Below are positions 17,898 through 26,718 of a DNA stretch of 64,000 nt, piece by piece. The number at the start of each line of letters is the position of its first letter. Within the stretch, counting starts at the first letter, position 1. A program made the translations under genes and the position numbers. The stretch is from Gammaproteobacteria bacterium (lineage in GTDB: Bacteria; Pseudomonadota; Gammaproteobacteria; Burkholderiales; Gallionellaceae): contig JAHJBC010000006.1 of NCBI GenBank assembly GCA_018813765.1, positions 558,001 through 622,000 of the forward strand, given 5' to 3'. A model generated the notes under the pieces. The model was not told where the DNA came from and did no database searches. It saw nothing but the letters and a program-made list of their open reading frames with translations.

Positions 17898-20800
17898 TTA
17901 CGGATGCCCGGAGAGGTGATCGAAGAATTTGTCGGCCGGTTCCGGCCTGCCGAACAGGTAGCCTTGATGGATCACATTCGCGCGGTCGTTGAGGAAATCG
18001 GCCTGTTCCCTCGTCTCCACTCCCTCGGCGACCACTTTGAGGTGCATGAGCTTGGCCACCGCGAGGATGGTTTCGACCAGGCCTGCGTCGCCGGTGTCCG
18101 AGGCCAGATCCTGCACGAAGGTCTTGTCGATCTTGAGTTCGTTGATGGGCAGGCGCTTGAGGTAGGACAGCGAGGAATAGCCGGTGCCGAAATCGTCCAT
18201 CGAGAAATGGATGCCGATCGCGGCCAGCTCGTGCATCTTGGCGATCACGTCGTTGATGTTGTTGATCACCATGCCTTCGGTGATCTCCAGCGTGATCTGG
18301 GTCGGGTCGGCGCCGCTTTCGGCCAGCCCGCGTTTGATCCAGTCGACGAAATCGTGCTGGCGGAAATGGCGCGGGCTGATGTTGACGGCGATGCGCATCG
18401 GGCGCTTGACGTCGTTGGCCACGAGCAAACGGCAGACCTCGGCGAACACCCACTCGCCGATGTCCACGATGAGGTCCGATTCCTCGGCGATGGGGATGAA
18501 AGCCATCGGCGGCAGCAGCCCGCGCTGCGGGTGTTGCCAGCGCAGCAGCGCTTCCGCCCCCACGATCTTGGCTTTTGCATCCACCTGCGGTTGCAGGAAC
18601 AGCCGCAACTCGCCGTTGGTGATGCCGTGGCGCAGATCGCGTTCGACATCGAAACGCTGCCTGGCGATCTCGTCCAGTTCCCCCTCGAAGAAGGCGACCT
18701 GGCCGCGCCCCTTGGACTTGGCGAAATGCAGCGCCGTGTTGCTGCGGCGCAGGATGTCGAGCGGCTTGTCCTCGTCGCTCTCCGGGAACAGCGCGATGCC
18801 GATGCTGACGCTCACGGTATGCATGTTGCCGCCCAGTTCGAAGGGCTTGCGCATGCTGGTCAATATCTTTTCCGCCACGTGCATGCCCTGATGCGCCGCG
18901 CTGTGCTGCTGTACTGCGAAATCGGGCAGCAGGATGGCGAATTCGTCGCCCGACATCCGCGCCAGCACGTCGCCCTTGCGCAACAGCGGGGAGAGGCGTG
19001 CTCCCATGCTTTTGAGCAGCGTGTCGCCCAGCGCCTGTCCGGCCGCGTCGTTGATGGTCTTGAAATGGTCGATGTTGAGCGTGAGCAGGGCGCTGTGGTG
19101 GTTGCCACGCCGGCTCAGCGACAGCGTCTGTTCCATGCGTTCCAGCAGCAGGACGCGGTTGGGCAGGCCGGTCAGGGTATCGTAAAAGGCGAGGCGGTGG
19201 ATCTCGGCTTCGGCCTGTTTCCTGGCGGTGATGTCTTCCTTCACCGCGACATAATGGGTGATGCGCCCATCCGGCTGATGGATCGGGCTGACGATGGCGT
19301 GCTCGGTATATTCGCTGCCGTCCTTGCGCTTGTTGTGGAACTCACCCTGCCAGACCTTGCCGTCCGCCATGTTCTGCCACAGCGTGTCGTAAGTTCCCTT
19401 GGGTGTTTTGCCGGAATGCAGGAAACGCGGGTTCTGCCCGATGACTTCCTCGCGGCTGTAGCCGGAGTTGCGCAGGAAGGCCTCGTTCACATATTCGATC
19501 CCGCCATCGAGGTTGGTGATGATGATGCTTTCCGGGCTCTGCTCCACCGCCAGCGACAGTTTGCGCAACTGGTCTTCGTTGATCCTGCGCTCGGTGATGT
19601 CTTCGCCCGAACTCAGCGTGCCCATGATGTTGCCGACCTCGTTGCGGAAATTGGCGTTGTGCCAGGCGATCAGGCGGCGGCTGCCATCGCGGCACAACAC
19701 CTCGTTCTCGTGGTATTCCGCTCCCTCCAGCTTGCCCGAGAGCATCTGCTGAAACAGCGCGCAGGTGACTTCCATGCCTTCCGGCTGCGGCAGGTAGTGG
19801 CGGAACCAGTTCTGTCCGATCATCTCGCTCTCGCGGTAGCCCAACAGCTCGCAGCCGTAACGGTTGATCATGCTCACGCGGCCCTCGCCGTCGAGCGCGA
19901 GCATGAAGGTCCGGGCACTGTCGAGGTAGCGCTGATTGCGGTCGCGCTCGCGGCGCAGCGCAGCTTCGACCGACTTGATCGCCGAGATGTCGCGCGCGAT
20001 GCCGAACACGCCGACGACCTTGCCCTCGGCATCGTGCAAGGGGCCCTTGGTGGTCAGCAGGGTGCGCCCGCCGTCAGTGGGAACGAGCTCGTCCTCGAAG
20101 GTGACGGTCTTGTTTTCCTGCATGACCATGCGGTTATTGGCGATGAGCCTGGCGGCGACCTCGGGCGGGAAGACCGCGCGTTCGTCACGCCCCAGCATCT
20201 CGGACGCTTTCTTGCCGGTGATACGCTCGGTTCCAGGATTGAACAGGATGAAGCGGCCTTCGACGTCCATGGCGAAGATGGCATCGGTGGAGTTCCGGGC
20301 GATGCTGTTCAGCAGTTGCAGGGTGCGGGACTTCTCTGAAAGGAGGGATTCGGCACGGTGTTTTTCGATCACCGCGCGATGGCGCGCGTCGTGCATCATG
20401 CGGCTGAGGAAGCTGATCAGCAGGCCGTCGCCGACGAGGAAGCCGAGCTGGAACAGGTCGTAGAAACGTTCGATATGCAGGCTGCCTGTCGGCGGCATCG
20501 TGAACCAGGCGACCAGCATTGCCGAGATCAGGGTGGAGACCGTGCCGGGACCGATCCCGCCCAGCGCCGCGCTGAGGATGATGGGGAACATGAACAGCAG
20601 CAGCAGCGGACGTTCTTCGAAAGAAACAGCGATGTTTTCGCGGATCAGCAGCGAAACGAAGGGCATCGCCAGCGCGAACAGGTAAAGCTGCCAGCGCGGC
20701 CAGTCGACCAGGCCGTTGTGGTGCAAGGATGCTTCCGTGGGGGTGCTGCGTTGTATGCCGTTCAGCAGGTAATACAGCAGCAGCGAGGTGATGCCGACGA

Positions 20801-20969
20801 ACAGCCAACCCTTGAGGGTCTGCACCACATGCAGGAATGCCATGTCGGCGATCAGGCGTTCCAGCGCCCAGTCGGACAGCACGATCCACAGCCCGGCAAA
20901 GACCGCATAGATCAGTACGATCCGCAGGACCTCTTCGTGGGATGCGCGCTGGTAACCGGGTTCGTGCAT
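17898..20969 (-). CDS. Membrane PAS/GGDEF/EAL protein (c-di-GMP turnover)
   Basis: The protein has 1023 residues. The N-terminal 200 residues hold several membrane spans. Three PAS-type domains follow (about 235-350, 360-475, 485-600), then GGDEF (about 610-765) and EAL (about 780-1015). The GGDEF signature reads MSGDEF, with the first Gly replaced by Ser, so cyclase activity is uncertain. The EAL domain keeps GAEALLRW, NISPRHF, EITEGM, MDDFGTGYSS, KIDKTFV and EGVET, so phosphodiesterase activity is likely. It reads in the same direction as the MCP gene downstream, about 230 bases away. Confidence 0.9.
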   Translation of the reverse strand: MHEPGYQRASHEEVLRIVLIYAVFAGLWIVLSDWALERLIADMAFLHVVQTLKGWLFVGITSLLLYYLLNGIQRSTPTEASLHHNGLVDWPRWQLYLFALAMPFVSLLIRENIAVSFEERPLLLLFMFPIILSAALGGIGPGTVSTLISAMLVAWFTMPPTGSLHIERFYDLFQLGFLVGDGLLISFLSRMMHDARHRAVIEKHRAESLLSEKSRTLQLLNSIARNSTDAIFAMDVEGRFILFNPGTERITGKKASEMLGRDERAVFPPEVAARLIANNRMVMQENKTVTFEDELVPTDGGRTLLTTKGPLHDAEGKVVGVFGIARDISAIKSVEAALRRERDRNQRYLDSARTFMLALDGEGRVSMINRYGCELLGYRESEMIGQNWFRHYLPQPEGMEVTCALFQQMLSGKLEGAEYHENEVLCRDGSRRLIAWHNANFRNEVGNIMGTLSSGEDITERRINEDQLRKLSLAVEQSPESIIITNLDGGIEYVNEAFLRNSGYSREEVIGQNPRFLHSGKTPKGTYDTLWQNMADGKVWQGEFHNKRKDGSEYTEHAIVSPIHQPDGRITHYVAVKEDITARKQAEAEIHRLAFYDTLTGLPNRVLLLERMEQTLSLSRRGNHHSALLTLNIDHFKTINDAAGQALGDTLLKSMGARLSPLLRKGDVLARMSGDEFAILLPDFAVQQHSAAHQGMHVAEKILTSMRKPFELGGNMHTVSVSIGIALFPESDEDKPLDILRRSNTALHFAKSKGRGQVAFFEGELDEIARQRFDVERDLRHGITNGELRLFLQPQVDAKAKIVGAEALLRWQHPQRGLLPPMAFIPIAEESDLIVDIGEWVFAEVCRLLVANDVKRPMRIAVNISPRHFRQHDFVDWIKRGLAESGADPTQITLEITEGMVINNINDVIAKMHELAAIGIHFSMDDFGTGYSSLSYLKRLPINELKIDKTFVQDLASDTGDAGLVETILAVAKLMHLKVVAEGVETREQADFLNDRANVIHQGYLFGRPEPADKFFDHLSGHP

Positions 20970-20995
20970 GCGGAACTCCCGTTCAGTTTCGATGC

Positions 20996-21070
20996 TGGCG
21001 TCCTCGACAGGAATCGAACCTGTAATTGACCCTTAGGAGGGGCCGGTTATATCCATTTAACTACGAGGAC
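20996..21070 (-). tRNA. tRNA-Arg (anticodon CCT)
   Basis: Read on the minus strand, the acceptor stem GTCCTCG pairs with CGAGGAC and is followed by GCCA, so CCA is encoded. The D-arm is GTTA..TAAC, the anticodon loop is CTCCTAA with anticodon CCT, and the T-arm is ACAGG-TTCGATT-CCTGT. It decodes AGG, a rare codon in GC-rich genomes. Confidence 0.96.
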
Positions 21071-21143
21071 TTGCTTGTTTGAAGCCGAGTGCGCGCATTC
21101 TAACGTAAAATCCCATCCCCATATTCCGGACAAGGTGAGAAAA

Positions 21144-21683
21144 ATGAAATGGCTGATCCTGTTCGGACTGTTTGCCGCTTTGGCGCTGGCGCTGAGCCAG
21201 ATGGCACGCGCGGGCGAATTGCCCAAGGTGGGCGAGGCGGCTCCCGATTTCGAATTGCCGGACCAGAGCGGGGTAAAGCACACGCTGAAGGAATACGCGG
21301 GCAAGTGGCTGGTGCTGTATTTCTATCCCAAGGACGATACGCCGGGCTGCACGCAGGAAGCCTGCGCCTTCCGCGACGACCTGCACAAGCTGGCGGCATT
21401 GGGCGCCCAGGTGGTGGGTATCAGCGTGGACGACAGCGCGAGCCATGCGGAATTCGCGAAGAAATACCACTTGCCGTTCCCGTTGCTGGCGGACAGTTCC
21501 GGCGAGGTGGCGACGAAATACGGCGCGCTGACCAACTTGCTGCTGGTCAGGTTCGCCAAACGCTACACCTTTTTGATCGACCCGCAGGGCAAGGTCGCCA
21601 AAGTATATTTGAAGGTAGAGACGTCGAAGCACTCGACCGAGATCATCGAAGATTTGAAACAGTTAACTGCGAAAGGTAAGTGA
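21144..21683 (+). CDS. Exported peroxiredoxin, PrxQ/Bcp type
   Basis: This thiol peroxidase reduces hydroperoxides. The protein has 179 residues from the ATG at 21144 (AAGGTGAG upstream). Residues 1-23 form a signal peptide or anchor (LILFGLFAALALALSQMARA), which is unusual since most Bcp proteins are cytoplasmic. The core has DFELPDQSG, YFYPKDDTPGCTQEACAF with peroxidatic Cys69 and resolving Cys74 five residues later (PrxQ pattern), and RYTFLIDPQGKVAKVY. It runs into the next membrane-protein gene (TGATG junction), so the two are probably co-translated. Confidence 0.88.
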   Translation: MKWLILFGLFAALALALSQMARAGELPKVGEAAPDFELPDQSGVKHTLKEYAGKWLVLYFYPKDDTPGCTQEACAFRDDLHKLAALGAQVVGISVDDSASHAEFAKKYHLPFPLLADSSGEVATKYGALTNLLLVRFAKRYTFLIDPQGKVAKVYLKVETSKHSTEIIEDLKQLTAKGK

Positions 21684-22132
21684 TGAAATATCCGAATGCG
21701 AATGTCTTCGCCGCCTGGTTCTTTATGTTCCAGACACTGGCGATGGGCTGGGTCGCGGCCTCCGGGCGAGTGTTGCTGGAGATGCTGGGCGTCCCCACCG
21801 TGGAAGGCGATATTCCTGGTCGCATCGTCGGCGCATTGCTGTTGCTGTTGATCGTGTATCTGGTGTGGCATTTCATGCGCGGCCTGCCGCCGCAGGGCAA
21901 GCCGGAGGGAAACGGTTTCAGGATGGGACATCGCCTGCTGCTGATCGGCAACGTCCTAGCCGCGCTGTTGTTCGTATTCCATTTCTTCGCTGCCGGCATC
22001 GACGGCTATAACACCCACCTGGTGCTGAATAAATTCACCACCGCCTTCGGCTACATGGCGATGGGTTTTTTCGCCATCGGTTTCTCGCTGGTCTATCAAT
22101 CTGCGATGCCACAAGAAGAAAAGAATGGTTAG
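21683..22132 (+). CDS. Small four-helix membrane protein of unknown function
   Basis: The protein has 149 residues with four hydrophobic spans (VFAAWFFMFQTLAMGWVAA, GRIVGALLLLLIVYLVWHF, LLLIGNVLAALLFVFHFFAAG, FGYMAMGFFAIGFSLVYQS). It is translationally coupled to the exported PrxQ gene, so a link to periplasmic thiol or peroxide chemistry is possible, but it has no cysteines and no recognisable motif. Confidence 0.7.
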   Translation: MKYPNANVFAAWFFMFQTLAMGWVAASGRVLLEMLGVPTVEGDIPGRIVGALLLLLIVYLVWHFMRGLPPQGKPEGNGFRMGHRLLLIGNVLAALLFVFHFFAAGIDGYNTHLVLNKFTTAFGYMAMGFFAIGFSLVYQSAMPQEEKNG

Positions 22133-22139
22133 TGGCCGC

Positions 22140-22270
22140 CTCAAGAAAAGCCAAAATTCTAAGCAAGACAAGGCGCGAGCAAAAAATCGCGACGCGGCAT
22201 ATATGGAATATGTAAGGAGTGATTTTTTGTGAGCAACGCAGTATTGCGACGAAGTTTGGTTTTTATTGAG
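22140..22270. repeat. Imperfect palindromic element, MITE-like
   Basis: The gap before uup holds a long imperfect inverted structure centred near GCATATATGGAATATGT. GAGCAAAAAATCGC on the left partly pairs with GTGATTTTTTGTGA on the right, and GCCAAAATTC / GAAGTTTGGTTTTT lie at the outer ends. The look is that of a non-autonomous dispersed palindrome rather than a promoter region. A single copy is seen here, so the family assignment is tentative. Confidence 0.45.
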
Positions 22271-22278
22271 GTGGCCTG

Positions 22279-24177
22279 ATGCCGTATATCACGTTAGACA
22301 AGGCAAGCATCGCCTTCGGTCACGTCGCCCTGCTGGACCATGTGGACTTTCAACTCGACGAGGGCGAACGCGTCGGCCTCATCGGCCGCAACGGCGGCGG
22401 CAAATCCACCCTGCTTAAGATACTGGCCGGCCAGGCCCATCTGGACGACGGCACACTGTGGCGGCAACCTTCCACGCGCATCTGCTATGTGAGCCAGGAG
22501 CCGGTGCTGGATGCCGAGGCCACCGTGTTTGACGAAGTGGCGCGCGGGCTGGGCGAGCTGCACCAGATCATCACCGACTACCATCACCTCTCGCACCAAC
22601 TGGGCGAGCCGGATGCCGATTACGACAAGCTGCTGGAAGCCATGCAGCCGCTGCAGACCGCACTGGAAGCGCAGAACGGCTGGGCGGTGACGGCACGCAT
22701 CGAGACCGCGATCCAGCGGCTGGAACTCGACCCGGAAGCGCTGGTGGGTTCGCTCTCCGGCGGGGTGCGCAAGCGTGTGGCGCTGGCGCAGGCGCTGGTG
22801 GCCGAGCCGGAAGTGCTGATCCTCGACGAGCCGACCAACCACCTGGATTTCTCTTCCATCGAATGGCTGGAAGGCCTGCTCAAGGATTTTCGCGGCAGCG
22901 TGCTGCTGGTCACCCATGACCGGCGCTTCCTCGACAACGTCGCCACGCGCATCGTGGAACTGGATCGCGGCAAGCTGGCGAGTTTCCCCGGCAACTTCGC
23001 CGCCTACCAGAAGATCAAGGAGCGCATGCTGGCGGACGAGGCGGTGGTCAACGCCAAGTTCGACAAGGTGCTGGCGCAGGAAGAGGTGTGGATACGCCAG
23101 GGCGTGAAGGCGCGGCGCACGCGCAACGAAGGCCGCGTGCTGCGGCTGGAAGCTTTGCGGCGCGAGCGCGCGGCGCGGCGCGAGAAACTGGGCAAGGTGG
23201 AGATGAATCTGGATGCGGGCGACCGCTCCGGCAAGCTGGTGGCGGAGCTGGAGCATGTCCGCAAGTCTTACGGCGCGCGCAAGATCGTCGACGATTTCTC
23301 CTGTCGCATCCAGCGCGGCGACAAGATCGGCCTGCTCGGCCCCAACGGCGCGGGCAAGAGCACGCTGCTCAAGATCATCCTGGGCGAGCAGGCGCCGGAC
23401 TCCGGCAGCGTGAAGCTGGGCACCAAGATCAGTGTGGCCTACTTCGACCAGTTGCGTACGCAGCTCGACGACAACGCCACGCTGGCCGACACCATCAGCC
23501 AGGGCTCGGATTTCATCGAGATCGGCGGCGCCAAGAAACACGTCATCAGCTATCTCGGCGATTTCCTGTTCGCGCCGGAACGCGCGCGGTCGCCGGTGAA
23601 GTCGCTCTCCGGCGGCGAACGCAACCGTCTGTTGCTGGCGCGCCTGTTCACCCAGCCTTCCAACGTGCTGGTGCTGGACGAGCCAACCAACGACCTCGAT
23701 ATCGAGACGCTGGAGCTGCTGGAAGAACTGTTGGCCAATTATCAGGGCACGCTGTTTCTGGTCAGCCACGACCGCGCCTTCCTCGACAACGTGGTGACGC
23801 AGGTGATCGCCTTCGAGGGCGACGGCAAGCTGATGGAATACGTCGGCGGCTACGAGGATTGGGTGCGGGTAAAAAAATACGAAGCTTCGCAAAAGACTGC
23901 AACGGCTGCACCAGCAAAAGTCGCGACCAAGGCCGAGGCGGCCAAGCCCAAGGCTTCTGGCAAGCTCAACTTCAAGGAGCAGAAGGAACTGGACGAGATG
24001 CCGCAGCGCATCGAAGCGCTGGAGCGCGAGCAGGAGGACATCGCGGCGGCCCTTGGCTCGGGTGTGCTGTTCCGCGATAATCCGGCGCAGGCCAAACAGT
24101 TGCAGCAGCGCTCGACCGATATTGATGACGAGCTGACGAAGCTGATGGCGCGCTGGGAGGCGCTGGAGAATCGTTAA
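22279..24177 (+). CDS. uup: ABC-F family ATPase Uup
   Basis: ABC-F proteins are soluble tandem ATPases; Uup acts on ribosomes and affects excision of transposons and replication stability. The protein has 632 residues, close to the family length. It has two nucleotide-binding domains with Walker A GRNGGGKST and GPNGAGKST, signatures LSGGVRKRVALAQAL and LSGGERNRLLLARL, and Walker B LILDEPTNHLDF and LVLDEPTNDLDI. The linker between the domains is arginine-rich (VKARRTRNEGRVLRLEALR), and a C-terminal coiled coil after about residue 550 (KEQKELDEMPQRIEALEREQ) is diagnostic for Uup rather than EttA. Confidence 0.92.
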   Translation: MPYITLDKASIAFGHVALLDHVDFQLDEGERVGLIGRNGGGKSTLLKILAGQAHLDDGTLWRQPSTRICYVSQEPVLDAEATVFDEVARGLGELHQIITDYHHLSHQLGEPDADYDKLLEAMQPLQTALEAQNGWAVTARIETAIQRLELDPEALVGSLSGGVRKRVALAQALVAEPEVLILDEPTNHLDFSSIEWLEGLLKDFRGSVLLVTHDRRFLDNVATRIVELDRGKLASFPGNFAAYQKIKERMLADEAVVNAKFDKVLAQEEVWIRQGVKARRTRNEGRVLRLEALRRERAARREKLGKVEMNLDAGDRSGKLVAELEHVRKSYGARKIVDDFSCRIQRGDKIGLLGPNGAGKSTLLKIILGEQAPDSGSVKLGTKISVAYFDQLRTQLDDNATLADTISQGSDFIEIGGAKKHVISYLGDFLFAPERARSPVKSLSGGERNRLLLARLFTQPSNVLVLDEPTNDLDIETLELLEELLANYQGTLFLVSHDRAFLDNVVTQVIAFEGDGKLMEYVGGYEDWVRVKKYEASQKTATAAPAKVATKAEAAKPKASGKLNFKEQKELDEMPQRIEALEREQEDIAAALGSGVLFRDNPAQAKQLQQRSTDIDDELTKLMARWEALENR

Positions 24178-24210
24178 AGCACCCCGCAGCAAGTTGCTGA
24201 GTATTGCTTG

Positions 24211-24296
24211 TGTAGGATGGGTTGAGCGCAGCGATACCCATCGCTTGTCTGCCGTCCGGAATTTGATGGGTATCGCTGCGCTCAACCCATCCTACA
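24211..24296. repeat. Perfect 32-bp inverted repeat between uup and mltC
   Basis: A 32-base arm starting TGTAGGATGGGTTGAG (24211-24242) and its exact reverse complement (24265-24296) enclose 22 bases. It can form a very stable cruciform or RNA hairpin. The arm contains GATGGGT...ACCCATC, the same motif as the hairpin at 28652-28678, and both follow GTAGGATGGGTT, so the two belong to one dispersed family. It may also limit read-through from uup. Confidence 0.85.
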
Positions 24297-24352
24297 AAAT
24301 CTGACGCTGCAAGCAGCGGGGAATTTGACCCGAAGAGATTAAGGGAGTGGCG

Positions 24353-25558
24353 ATGAGGATCAAATCCGGAGTGATGTCGGTTGCCGCAGCAGCATTGGTA
24401 CTGACCGCATGTTCGACGCAGCAGATGATGCAGGTGGCGCTGTCCAAAGACCCGGAAGCGGCGATCAAGAGCATGGCGCAGCGCCGTGTGGATTCGTACA
24501 AATACAACCCCGAACTGGTCGTCTACGACCTCAAAAAACTCAAGGCCGAGTACAACCGGCTGATGGGCAATGTGCAGAAAGAGAGCGGTGCCAAGTGGGG
24601 CAAGCGCGAATCCGGAGTGTTGCCGACCCGCACGCGCTATGTGAAGTACACCGAGAACTACAAGAACCGCGTGGTGGTGGACTACGACGCCGGTACCGTG
24701 TTGATCGAACACCTGGACGAGGAAGGCGTGGAGGACAAGCTGCGCAACGCGGCGGTGGTCGCGCTGCTCACGCCGGACGATCCGGGCGCGGTGGACCTGT
24801 TTTCCGACAAGGAGATCGAGCTCAGCGGAACTCCGTACCTGCAGGAGCTGGTGGTGGACGAGAACGGCGTGGTGATCAAGACGCGCGAAGAGGTCGACCG
24901 GTATGCAAAGTATCTGGTCGACAATAAAATTCAGACCCGCATCATCGATGCCAACGGTATGAGAAAGACCGTGCTCTACGTGCAGATGAACATGGTGAAC
25001 GCGCATCTGGACAAACGCGCGCTGCAATACGCTTCCACTGTACGCAAGCATTCCGACAACACCGAGGTCAGCCGCAGCCTGATCTTTGCGGTGATCAAGA
25101 CCGAGAGTGCGTTCAATCCCTATGCGGTGTCCAGCGCACCGGCCTACGGCATGATGCAACTGGTGCCGTCCAGCGGCGGGCGCGAGGCGTATCGCAAGGC
25201 CAAGGGCGAGGATGTGATGCCGAGCAAGGAATACCTGTTCGATGCGGACAACAACATCGAGCTGGGGGCCACCTATTTGAGCGTGCTGCTGCGAGACAGT
25301 CCGCTGCGCGAGATCCGCGACCCGGTAGCGCGCGAATACTGTGCCATCGCGGCCTACAACACCGGCCCGTCCAACGTGTTTCGCGCGTTCAGCAAGTCGG
25401 GCAACAGTAAGACACGCCAGATCGAAGCGCTGGACCGCATCAACGCGATGAAGCCGGACGAGGTGTACGACGCGCTGCGCAGCAAGCTGCCCTATGCAGA
25501 GACGCGGAGTTATGTCGCAAAAGTGGTGGACGCGAAGCGGCGCTATGCGGTGATGTAG
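24353..25558 (+). CDS. mltC: Membrane-bound lytic murein transglycosylase, MltC-like
   Basis: MltC cleaves the glycan chains of peptidoglycan with formation of 1,6-anhydromuramic acid. The protein has 401 residues from the ATG at 24353 (AAGGGA six bases upstream; a GTG at 24347 lies too close). The lipobox is LVLTAC. Residues about 25-200 form the DUF3393-type N-domain, and the C-terminal SLT domain carries FAVIKTESAFNPYAVSSAPAYGMMQLVP with the catalytic Glu in KTES, then ELGATYL and CAIAAYNTGPSNV. It is an outer-membrane lipoprotein. Confidence 0.9.
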   Translation: MRIKSGVMSVAAAALVLTACSTQQMMQVALSKDPEAAIKSMAQRRVDSYKYNPELVVYDLKKLKAEYNRLMGNVQKESGAKWGKRESGVLPTRTRYVKYTENYKNRVVVDYDAGTVLIEHLDEEGVEDKLRNAAVVALLTPDDPGAVDLFSDKEIELSGTPYLQELVVDENGVVIKTREEVDRYAKYLVDNKIQTRIIDANGMRKTVLYVQMNMVNAHLDKRALQYASTVRKHSDNTEVSRSLIFAVIKTESAFNPYAVSSAPAYGMMQLVPSSGGREAYRKAKGEDVMPSKEYLFDADNNIELGATYLSVLLRDSPLREIRDPVAREYCAIAAYNTGPSNVFRAFSKSGNSKTRQIEALDRINAMKPDEVYDALRSKLPYAETRSYVAKVVDAKRRYAVM

Positions 25559-25566
25559 TGCGGGCC

Positions 25567-25660
25567 CCCCCCTTTATTAAAGGGGGGTAGGGGGGATTTA
25601 AGAGAGGATGATCAATGCCGCTTTTCAAATCCCCCTGTGTCCCCCTTTGTCCAAAGGGGG
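25567..25660. repeat. Twin pyrimidine-purine hairpins after mltC
   Basis: The first hairpin has a 9-bp stem CCCCCCTTT/AAAGGGGGG around ATT (25567-25587). The second has an 8-bp stem CCCCCTTT/AAAGGGGG around GTCC (25641-25660). Between and beside them, GGGGGATTT and AAATCCCCC also pair, so the element can form one long stem. It lies between convergent mltC and the GIDE-domain gene, and could act as a terminator or be a dispersed repeat. Confidence 0.65.
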
Positions 25661-25693
25661 ATGAGGTTGGCTCATTCCTGCCGGTTTTGAGAT

Positions 25694-26593
25694 TCAACTG
25701 ATTGGGTTCTGCTGCAACCACCCCAACGCTGCCAGCGCGCCGAAGAATATGGCGACATGCACCCAAGTCCAGATGGAGTAGCGGCGCACGAGCCGGTCGG
25801 GATCGAAATTGCTGATGAGGAACAGTCGCCCGTCGTGCGGCTTCAGCATGAAATGCGTATCCGGCTCGGCGCGCGCTTGTGTCAGGCGTTTCTCCGCTTC
25901 GCGTTTGGCGGCCTGGCGCGCCAGCATCCATTCCTGCATATCCAGCTTGCCGTTGCCGTCGAGGTCGAAGCGCTGCATCAAGTCGGCGTTGTCCATCTTC
26001 CATTCCGACAGCACCCGGTTTACCAGTTCCTTGTGCGTGACCATGCTGTTGCTGCCGCCCACGGTCTTGAATTCGCCCAGCACGTAGATGTGGTCGAGGT
26101 CGATCAGTTTCCATTCGGTATAACGGTAGTCTGCGACCTGCCATCTGTCCTTGTGCCTGCTGATGATCTCCGCACCCTGCGGATCGACGATGCATTTGCC
26201 GGTGCCGTCGTCGATGACGAAGGGCGCATGACTTTCGCCCGTGCCCTCCGTGTGCCAGTTGTTCTTGCTGTCGCGATACTCCACCCTGAAGCGGTACCAC
26301 AGGCAGGGCAGGTGGGAATATGGGGCATAGAGGGGCGCCTCCTCCGCGCCGCCGCGGCCGATCAGTTCGGCGTAGCCTTGCGCCGCTGACCCGATGCGCG
26401 AGGTGGGCGTGCCGCTGACCATGCGCAGGCGGTGCAGCGCCGAATACCACGCGAACAGGCTGAGCAGCGCCATGAGGCCCAGGCACGACAGCCATCCGGT
26501 AAGGGATTCCAGTTGGAAACCGACGAGCAGCAGTAAAAGCTGCGAACCCGAAGTGACGAATTGCGCGTATTCGCGTTTCAGCGAAACGAGCAT
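25694..26593 (-). CDS. GIDE-domain membrane protein with an EF-hand loop
   Basis: The protein has 299 residues. Two hydrophobic stretches near 17-50 and a final span (WVHVAIFFGALAALGWL) place a large soluble domain between membrane segments. Residues about 55-185 resemble the GIDE domain shared with the mitochondrial ubiquitin ligase MULAN (GYAELIGRGG, SHLPCLWYRFRVEYR, PFVIDDGTGKCIVDP), without a RING finger. Residues 210-221 form a canonical EF-hand calcium loop (DLDGNGKLDMQE). It is encoded downstream of lemA in the same direction; the pairing of the two families is known in other bacteria. Confidence 0.78.
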   Translation of the reverse strand: MLVSLKREYAQFVTSGSQLLLLLVGFQLESLTGWLSCLGLMALLSLFAWYSALHRLRMVSGTPTSRIGSAAQGYAELIGRGGAEEAPLYAPYSHLPCLWYRFRVEYRDSKNNWHTEGTGESHAPFVIDDGTGKCIVDPQGAEIISRHKDRWQVADYRYTEWKLIDLDHIYVLGEFKTVGGSNSMVTHKELVNRVLSEWKMDNADLMQRFDLDGNGKLDMQEWMLARQAAKREAEKRLTQARAEPDTHFMLKPHDGRLFLISNFDPDRLVRRYSIWTWVHVAIFFGALAALGWLQQNPIS

Positions 26594-26718
26594 GGCAGGG
26601 AACGTAAAGCTCGCGTAGCGATTCGATCGCCTCCTCGCCCGCTTGCGGGAGAGGATTGAGGTGAGGGAACGGGCGCGTCGAATTGCATTGGGAGAAAGGA
26701 ACTACTCGCTTTGCCCGT

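Noticed and set aside
17874-20339. Long open frame of 821 codons on the plus strand
   Set aside because: It lies wholly antisense to the PAS/GGDEF/EAL gene, and its His/Gln/Arg-rich protein is a shadow of GC-rich codons.
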